Assembly: GCA_029058705.1 (NCBI GenBank)
Contig: JAIDXA010000073.1
Location: 1-28,566, forward strand
Length of the DNA stretch: 28,566 nucleotides
Source of the DNA: Paramuribaculum sp.
GTDB taxonomy: Bacteria; Bacteroidota; Bacteroidia; Bacteroidales; Muribaculaceae
Direction of reading: 5' to 3'
The position numbers were made by a program, and so were the translations under genes. Shown here piece after piece: positions 24,229-28,566 of the stretch. Positions within the stretch are counted from its first letter, which is position 1; each line of letters starts with the position of its first letter. The notes under the pieces are model-generated. The model saw nothing but the letters and a program-made list of their open reading frames with translations. It ran no database searches and had not been told where the DNA came from.

Positions 24229-26076
24229 ATGTTAGCAGAAACAAGCGTCAAGACCATGGAAAAAGTCGTCGTTCGCTTTTCAGGCGATTCAGGCGACGGC
24301 ATGCAGCTGGTCGGCAACATCTTCACCAATGTTTCGGCAGGATTAGGCAACGAGGTTTCGACCTTTCCCGACTATCCGGCCGAGATCCGCGCCCCCCAGG
24401 GGTCGCTCGGCGGGGTTTCCGGCTTTCAGGTGAGCGTAGGTACAAACGTCCACACACCCGGAGACAAATGTGACGTTCTTGTCGCCATGAACCCGGCGGC
24501 ACTTAAACAGAATGTCCGTCACCTCAAACGAGGCGGAATCATCATCGCCGATGTCGATTCGTTTAAAGCGAACGACCTCGAAAAGGCAAAGTTCAGCACA
24601 GACGATCCATTTACGGAGCTTGGGATCAACAAGGAAAACCTCCTTCTTGTTCCCGTCACTACCCTTACAAAAGCCGCTCTATCGGACAGCGGCCTTGACA
24701 ACAAGGCAGTGACCAAATGCCGCAACTTCCTTGCACTCGGTCTTGTCTGCTGGCTGTTCGACCGACCGATGGAGAGCGTAGACCGCTTCATAAAGAAAAA
24801 GTTTGCCCGCAAGCCGGCCATATACGAAGCCAATTCGAAGGTTCTGCGAGCAGGATACGACTATGGGGCAAACAGCCATGCGTCAGTGTCGACCTACAGA
24901 ATCGAGACCAAAGAGGCACGCAAGGGCATCTATACAGACATCAACGGCAACACCGCCACGGCATGGGGATTGATCATGGCGTCGGAGAAGAGCGGCCGGC
25001 CGCACTTTATGGGCAGCTATCCCAGAACACCCGCCCACGATATTCTACACGAAATAGAGAATCGAAAAGACCTTGAGGTCAAGGCCGTGCAGATGGAAGA
25101 CGAGATCGGCGGCGTGTGCTCGGCAATAGGCGCGTCGTTTGCCGGAAATCTTGCCGTCACATCGACGTCGGGGCCAGGACTGGCGCTTAAGAGCGAGGGA
25201 ATCGGGCTGGCGGTCATGGCCGAGCTTCCGCTTGTGGTTATCGATGTCCAGCGCGGCGGCCCATCGACCGGACTGCCGACCAAAACGGAACAGACCGACC
25301 TGATGCAGGCGCTCTACGGACGCAACGGGGAATCGCCTGTTGCGGTCGTTGCCCCCGCATCTCCGACCGACTGCTTCAAAATGGCATTCGAGGCAGCGCG
25401 CATAGCCATCGAGCATATGACCCCGGTCATACTTCTGACAGATGCCTTTATCGGCAACGGCTCGTCGGCATGGCGCATTCCGGAAGCAGACGAATATCCG
25501 GCAATCATTCCGCCTTATGTCAGGGATGAACAGCTTGCGGCAGGCTGGCAGCCCTATGACCGCGATGAGAACAACAAGGTGCGCTCGTGGGCCATTCCCG
25601 GCACCAAGGGGGCAGCCCACCGCATTGGAGGACTTGAAAAGGACTACTCTACCGGCTCACTGAGCAACGACCCGGAAAACCACGAGAAGATGATCAGGAC
25701 GCGAGCAGAAAAAATCGCCCGCATAGCCGACGACATTCCTGAGCTCGAAATTATCGGAGATGGGGATGCCGACGTCCTACTGCTCGGCTGGGGCGGAACC
25801 TACGGACATCTGCGCACCGCGGCGACTGAACTGTGCCGCCAGGGCGTTAAGATCGATTTCGCGCAGCTGCGCTACATCAATCCGCTACCGTCGAACACAG
25901 GCGAGATCATGTCGCGCTACAGGAAGGTCATTGTGGCCGAACTGAACACAGGCATGCTTGCCGATTACCTTCAGGCACGTTTCCCGAAAACGGAAATCGC
26001 GAGAATCAACAAAATCCAAGGCCAGCCCTTCCTTGTTGAAGAAGTGGCGGAGGCTGTAAAAAAACTCATTGACTGA
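24229..26076 (+). CDS. korA: 2-oxoglutarate:ferredoxin oxidoreductase, alpha subunit (gamma-alpha fusion)
   Basis: It is one subunit of the enzyme that interconverts 2-oxoglutarate plus CoA and succinyl-CoA plus CO2 with ferredoxin; in anaerobes it often runs towards 2-oxoglutarate for glutamate synthesis. It has 615 residues. The N-terminal gamma-type domain (about 1-190) has VVVRFSGDSGDGMQLVG and FPDYPAEIRAPQGSLGGVSGFQ; the alpha domain follows with MGSYPRTPAHDILHEIE, EDEIGGVCSAIGASFAG, TSTSGPGLALKSEGIGLAVMAELPLV-type sequence, and QRGGPSTGLPTKTEQTDL. The C-terminal domain has LLGWGGTYGHLRTA. A second Met at residue 10 (24256) is an alternative start. It is 6 bases upstream of korB. No separate delta ferredoxin-like subunit is present in the window. 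Confidence 0.94.
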   Translation: MLAETSVKTMEKVVVRFSGDSGDGMQLVGNIFTNVSAGLGNEVSTFPDYPAEIRAPQGSLGGVSGFQVSVGTNVHTPGDKCDVLVAMNPAALKQNVRHLKRGGIIIADVDSFKANDLEKAKFSTDDPFTELGINKENLLLVPVTTLTKAALSDSGLDNKAVTKCRNFLALGLVCWLFDRPMESVDRFIKKKFARKPAIYEANSKVLRAGYDYGANSHASVSTYRIETKEARKGIYTDINGNTATAWGLIMASEKSGRPHFMGSYPRTPAHDILHEIENRKDLEVKAVQMEDEIGGVCSAIGASFAGNLAVTSTSGPGLALKSEGIGLAVMAELPLVVIDVQRGGPSTGLPTKTEQTDLMQALYGRNGESPVAVVAPASPTDCFKMAFEAARIAIEHMTPVILLTDAFIGNGSSAWRIPEADEYPAIIPPYVRDEQLAAGWQPYDRDENNKVRSWAIPGTKGAAHRIGGLEKDYSTGSLSNDPENHEKMIRTRAEKIARIADDIPELEIIGDGDADVLLLGWGGTYGHLRTAATELCRQGVKIDFAQLRYINPLPSNTGEIMSRYRKVIVAELNTGMLADYLQARFPKTEIARINKIQGQPFLVEEVAEAVKKLID

Positions 26077-26082
26077 CGAGCC

Positions 26083-27096
26083 ATGCAAGAGACCACTTAT
26101 ACCGCCGCCGATTATAAAAGCGACCAGCCGGTGCGCTGGTGTCCGGGATGCGGCGACCACGCAATACTCAATTCTCTCCACAAGACGATGGCAACCCTTG
26201 GTGTGCCGCCTGAAAAAACAGCCGTCATTTCAGGCATCGGATGCTCAAGCCGTCTCCCCTACTACATGAACACCTACGGCTTCCACACAATCCACGGACG
26301 TGCGGCAGCAGTAGCCACGGGATTCAAGCTCGGCAATCCGGAGATGACCGTCTGGCAGATATCGGGCGACGGCGACAGCCTTGCGATCGGAGGCAACCAT
26401 TTCATCCACGCTATACGCCGCAACATCGACATCAACATCCTGATCTTCAACAACAAGATCTACGGACTGACAAAGGGTCAGTATTCACCGACATCGGACC
26501 GCGGCTTCGTTTCGAAGTCGTCGCCCTACGGCACGACAGAAGATCCGTTCATACCTGCCGAACTGGTATTCGGGGCGCGCGGGAACTTTTTCGGGCGGTC
26601 GATCGACGTCGAGCTCGCCACGACGCAGGAGGTTCTTCTTGCGGCGGCGCGCCACAAGGGCACATCAGTCTGCGAGATACTCCAGAACTGCGTGATCTAC
26701 AACAACGGCATCCATTCGCCCATCACCGACCGCGAGTACCGGGCCGACCGCACGATCCATCTTGTACACGGCGAAAAGATGCTTTTCGGCAAAGAGAAGC
26801 GCCGCGGAATAGTTCAGGACGGATTCCTTCTCAAAGCGGTTGATCTGGACAAAGATCCATATACGATCGATGACGTTCTTGTCCATGACGCCCACACTCA
26901 ATCGAACTTCCTGCACCAGCAGCTTGCAATGATGGACGGACTGGAACTGCCGCTCGCAGTCGGAGTGATCCGCGACGTGGAGTCGGTGACCTACAACGAC
27001 GCGGTCGAAGAACAGATGCGCGAAGTGCAGGCAGCCCACGGCTTCGACAGTCTGCGCTCAATGATTCTTGCAGGCGACACCTGGGAAGTCAAATAG
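26083..27096 (+). CDS. korB: 2-oxoglutarate:ferredoxin oxidoreductase, beta subunit
   Basis: This catalytic subunit binds thiamine pyrophosphate and a 4Fe-4S cluster. It has 337 residues. Cysteines C20 and C23 (RWCPGCGDHAILNSL) and C54 (GIGCSSR) are cluster-ligand candidates. The TPP-Mg motif is GDGDSLAIGGNHFIHAIRR followed by NNKIYGLTKGQYSPTS. It starts 6 bases after korA, so it is translated from the same mRNA. The pair without extra subunits resembles two-subunit KorAB enzymes; a pyruvate or other 2-oxoacid substrate cannot be fully excluded. A strong terminator follows. Confidence 0.95.
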   Translation: MQETTYTAADYKSDQPVRWCPGCGDHAILNSLHKTMATLGVPPEKTAVISGIGCSSRLPYYMNTYGFHTIHGRAAAVATGFKLGNPEMTVWQISGDGDSLAIGGNHFIHAIRRNIDINILIFNNKIYGLTKGQYSPTSDRGFVSKSSPYGTTEDPFIPAELVFGARGNFFGRSIDVELATTQEVLLAAARHKGTSVCEILQNCVIYNNGIHSPITDREYRADRTIHLVHGEKMLFGKEKRRGIVQDGFLLKAVDLDKDPYTIDDVLVHDAHTQSNFLHQQLAMMDGLELPLAVGVIRDVESVTYNDAVEEQMREVQAAHGFDSLRSMILAGDTWEVK

Positions 27097-27114
27097 ACTA
27101 AGAATAACCCTCAC

Positions 27115-27159
27115 ACGCCGGGGCATGTCGAAAAAGAACGACATGCCCCGGCGTTTTTT
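27115..27159 (+). terminator. Strong intrinsic terminator of korAB
   Basis: ACGCCGGGGCATGTCG (27115-27130) and CGACATGCCCCGGCGT (27139-27154) form a perfect 16 bp stem around an 8-base A-rich loop, followed by a T6 run ending at 27159. Confidence 0.92.
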
Positions 27160-27243
27160 CATACAGAAACAGGAAATTGACCAATGCGGACGATGTTGTT
27201 AACTTTATTTAACTATTGGGGGGGGTAATTTATCATTATTCAT

Positions 27244-27251
27244 TACCTTTG
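27244..27251 (+). promoter_or_regulatory. -7 promoter element (TACCTTTG) of the lipoprotein pair
   Basis: TACCTTTG matches TAnnTTTG exactly. A TTG (27216-27218) runs into a G8 tract (27218-27225) upstream, but the spacing to the -7 box is 25 bases, longer than the usual 19-21. The start near 27258 leaves a leader of about 42 bases. Confidence 0.65.
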
Positions 27252-27299
27252 CGAGGTAAATAACCCAATTAAACAAGTTACCAAAAACCAATTGTTATC

Positions 27300-27674
27300 A
27301 TGAAGAAATTACTTATCTGTGCAGTGGCAACAGCATCATTATGTCTGGCATCATGCAGCTCTATCCGACACACATCGACAACCATTCCTGTCCAGACGGA
27401 AATACGCAGCAACTCAACAGCCGACCTCAAAGTAAGCCAGAATAAGATTTCGTTTACCTACAAACCGGGAAAAGCAGTGCGCCGCTGCGGACAGAAGGCC
27501 GTTATCGCGACAGCTGTGGCAGAAGCACTCAAAGCCAACGGCAACGCCGATGTTCTTGTCGGTTTCCAGTATGAGATCAAGAAGACCCGCAATTTTTTCG
27601 GCCGCAACAACATCAAATACGTCACAGTTGAAGGCTATCCCGCAACATATGTGAATGTCACTCCGCTCAAATAA
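27300..27674 (+). CDS. Small lipoprotein, first of a tandem paralogous pair
   Basis: This 124-residue protein has a lipoprotein signal: MKKLL start, hydrophobic core, lipobox LASC with the lipidated cysteine at residue 19, followed by SSIRHTST. The mature part is beta-rich and basic (FTYKPGKAVRRCGQ, AEALKANGNADVLVGFQYEIKK, then YVTVEGYPATYVNV). The block from nGxADVLV to GYPAxY is shared with the next gene, so the two are duplicates. I do not recognise a functional family; it is probably anchored in the inner leaflet of the outer membrane. One further cysteine (in RRCGQ) could form a disulfide. It is the first gene of a two-gene unit behind its own promoter. Confidence 0.85.
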   Translation: MKKLLICAVATASLCLASCSSIRHTSTTIPVQTEIRSNSTADLKVSQNKISFTYKPGKAVRRCGQKAVIATAVAEALKANGNADVLVGFQYEIKKTRNFFGRNNIKYVTVEGYPATYVNVTPLK

Positions 27675-27695
27675 ACCAAACTTCCCCCAGTCAAT

Positions 27696-28127
27696 ATGAA
27701 AGCAAAAATCATCGGGTCAATGGCGTGTCTGCTGATGCTGTCGTCGTGTTCGTCGATCCGCCACACCTCATCGACAGCAGCTGTCGAGACCAGGGTTGTC
27801 AATTTCACGGTCGCAGACATGGATGTCGACGAAACAAAGGCTGAAAAGACCTATTCGTGGAACTATAATCCATTCAAACGTGTGTCGGTGTCGACCATCA
27901 AGGAGAACACCGAGGCAGAACTTCTGAAAGAAAACGGAGGCGACGTTCTTGTCGAGCCCCAGTATATCGTAAAGAAACGCGGCATTTTCCGCGGCGGCTC
28001 TGTCACGGTCATCGGTTTTCCGGCCAAATACACCAACTTCCACAAAATGACACCGGCAGAAGCCGAACTCATCAAAATAACAGCACCGGAAAAGAAAAAA
28101 GCAAAAAAAAGCTGGTTATTCTTCTAA
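27696..28127 (+). CDS. Small lipoprotein, second of a tandem paralogous pair
   Basis: This 143-residue protein has the lipobox LSSC (cysteine at residue 19) followed by SSIRHTSS, nearly identical to the start of the upstream protein. The mature domain again has ELLKENGGDVLVEPQYIVKK and VTVIGFPAKYTNF, so it is a diverged copy of its neighbour, with an added Lys-rich tail ending KKSWLFF. It starts 21 bases after the first gene with no promoter between, so they are one transcript. Function is unknown; retention of both copies with different tails suggests related but distinct roles, perhaps as partners. Confidence 0.85.
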   Translation: MKAKIIGSMACLLMLSSCSSIRHTSSTAAVETRVVNFTVADMDVDETKAEKTYSWNYNPFKRVSVSTIKENTEAELLKENGGDVLVEPQYIVKKRGIFRGGSVTVIGFPAKYTNFHKMTPAEAELIKITAPEKKKAKKSWLFF

Positions 28128-28158
28128 GAAACATCAGCACATACATGGATAGATGGAA

Positions 28159-28190
28159 TAGGGTGAGCCGCGATGGCTCACCTTATTTAT
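28159..28190 (+). terminator. Intrinsic terminator of the lipoprotein pair
   Basis: GGTGAGCC (28162-28169) pairs with GGCTCACC (28175-28182) around loop GCGAT, extended by a few more pairs on each side (28159-28161 with 28183-28185). The following tract TTATTTAT is only moderately T-rich. Confidence 0.6.
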
Positions 28191-28241
28191 AACTATAGCT
28201 CCGGGATATTAAAATGTCAAAGAACTCTTTGCCGTATTTCG

Positions 28242-28366
28242 GGCGGTTCGTGATAACGGCCGTCTGCGTCGTTGCTTGCGGCACTCGGGCTCGGTCACGG
28301 ACGTGAGTCCGCTCCCGTCGCCTTCGGCCTTAGCGCCTTGCATCCGGAGCGTTCTGACGAACCGCC
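28242..28366. repeat. Long-spaced inverted repeat in the GC-rich stretch
   Basis: GGCGGTTCGT at 28242-28251 and its exact reverse complement ACGAACCGCC at 28357-28366 enclose 105 bases. Inside, CGGAC-GTGA-GTCCG (28298-28311) forms a 5 bp stem with a GNRA-type tetraloop. Together they could form a closed multi-stem RNA or DNA structure. Confidence 0.55.
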
Positions 28367-28367
28367 G

Positions 28368-28398
28368 GCCGTGCCGGTGATGGGCGCGGCTTTTTTTT
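28368..28398 (+). terminator. Intrinsic terminator with T8 tract in the GC-rich stretch
   Basis: GCCGTGCC (28368-28375) pairs with GGCGCGGC (28383-28390), 8 bp including one G-U, with a 7-base loop. Eight T follow immediately (28391-28398). It looks like a good plus-strand terminator, yet the last plus-strand gene already ended and has its own terminator upstream, so its transcript is unexplained. Confidence 0.6.
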
Positions 28399-28416
28399 GG
28401 GCGCATACGGCGGCGC

Positions 28417-28566
28417 TCAGAAGAGGAAAGCCCTCAGGGGCTTTGAGAACAGGGGGAGAACCGATGGGTGGCCGGGCGGAGCGGCGGGCGGTATCTGGAG
28501 CGGGATGCCCTGCGGCGGCTGATCGGATTCGCGCGTCGGGGAGGTTTCTTCGTCGGGCGGGTCGGA
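28417..28566 (-). CDS. Possible C-terminal end of a gene entering from the right (partial)
   Basis: On the minus strand an open frame runs from the window edge for 49 codons to a TGA at 28417-28419. The peptide is Pro-rich (IPLQIPPAAPPGHPSV) and ends LFSKPLRAFLF. It has no start in the window and no recognisable domain. At this GC content an open frame of this size can arise by chance, and plus-strand frames are also open here, so this is only a candidate. Confidence 0.2.
   Translation of the reverse strand, partial: SDPPDEETSPTRESDQPPQGIPLQIPPAAPPGHPSVLPLFSKPLRAFLF

Larger units (their letters stand above)
28191..28566. other. GC-rich, palindrome-rich stretch without a convincing gene
   Basis: Nothing here resembles a known protein or RNA gene. 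After a short AT-rich lead (28191-28235, with palindrome AAAGA-AC-TCTTT at 28219-28230), base composition becomes strongly GC-rich up to the window end. Visible structure includes a 10 bp inverted repeat (28242-28251 and 28357-28366), a hairpin with a GTGA tetraloop (28298-28311), a terminator-like hairpin with T8 (28368-28398), and a hairpin AAAGCCC-TCAG-GGGCTTT (28427-28444). Several frames are open on both strands only because the GC is high. It may be a dispersed repeat or an unknown structured RNA. Confidence 0.5.

Noticed and set aside
28209..28406. 65-codon minus-strand frame in the GC-rich block
   Set aside because: Its translation is very Arg/Ser-rich and low in hydrophobic residues, and it spans the inverted repeat and terminator hairpin. 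It is more likely a product of a structured element than a gene.
1..28566. CRISPR arrays, insertion sequences, phage or conjugation genes
   Set aside because: No regularly spaced repeats, transposase motifs, integrases or terminal inverted repeats were seen anywhere in the window.

Overview
The window reads as chromosomal DNA of an anaerobic member of the Bacteroidales, most likely a gut Muribaculaceae-type organism (the family is an inference). The evidence is: promoters of the Bacteroidota type (TAnnTTTG, several with TTTG 20 bases upstream), a secreted protease with a C-terminal type IX secretion signal, a tRNA without encoded CCA, a ferredoxin-linked 2-oxoacid oxidoreductase (KorAB), little use of Shine-Dalgarno sequences, and a GC content around one half. 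No insertion sequence, phage gene or CRISPR array is visible.

Layout. (1) 1-2800, minus strand: an AT-rich small secreted orphan, then a secreted M12B-like zinc protease. (2) 2931-3098, plus strand: tRNA-Leu(CAA) with its own promoter and terminator. (3) 3112-14066, minus strand: ten tightly packed genes that look like one transcript. From its promoter the order is namZ (exo-N-acetylmuramidase), a sodium:solute symporter, a WYL regulator, trmD, then a complete D-glucuronate pathway: exuT, uxaC, uxuA, uxuB, kdgK and KDPG aldolase. (4) 14111-16204, minus strand: a GT4 glycosyltransferase and a patatin-like lipase. (5) 16378-27096, plus strand: housekeeping genes pnp, metY, mutS, an aspartate-type aminotransferase, and korA-korB. 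(6) 27244-28190, plus strand: two tandem paralogous small lipoproteins. (7) 28191-28566: a GC-rich, palindrome-rich block without a convincing gene, containing a clean intrinsic terminator.

How the genes work together. In the ten-gene array, glucuronate enters through ExuT, is isomerised to fructuronate (UxaC), reduced to mannonate (UxuB), dehydrated to 2-keto-3-deoxygluconate (UxuA), phosphorylated (KdgK) and split to pyruvate and glyceraldehyde-3-phosphate (aldolase). The front of the same array looks like a peptidoglycan-sugar salvage module (NamZ plus symporter) with a ligand-sensing WYL regulator. This suggests a scavenging operon for sugar acids and amino-sugar acids with trmD embedded in it. 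Further right, the aminotransferase and KorAB fit together around 2-oxoglutarate, glutamate and aspartate.

The most interesting items are the shared namZ/symporter/WYL/trmD/uxu array, the structured GC-rich element at the right end, the tandem lipoprotein pair behind a G8-containing promoter, and an apparently leaderless glycosyltransferase mRNA.
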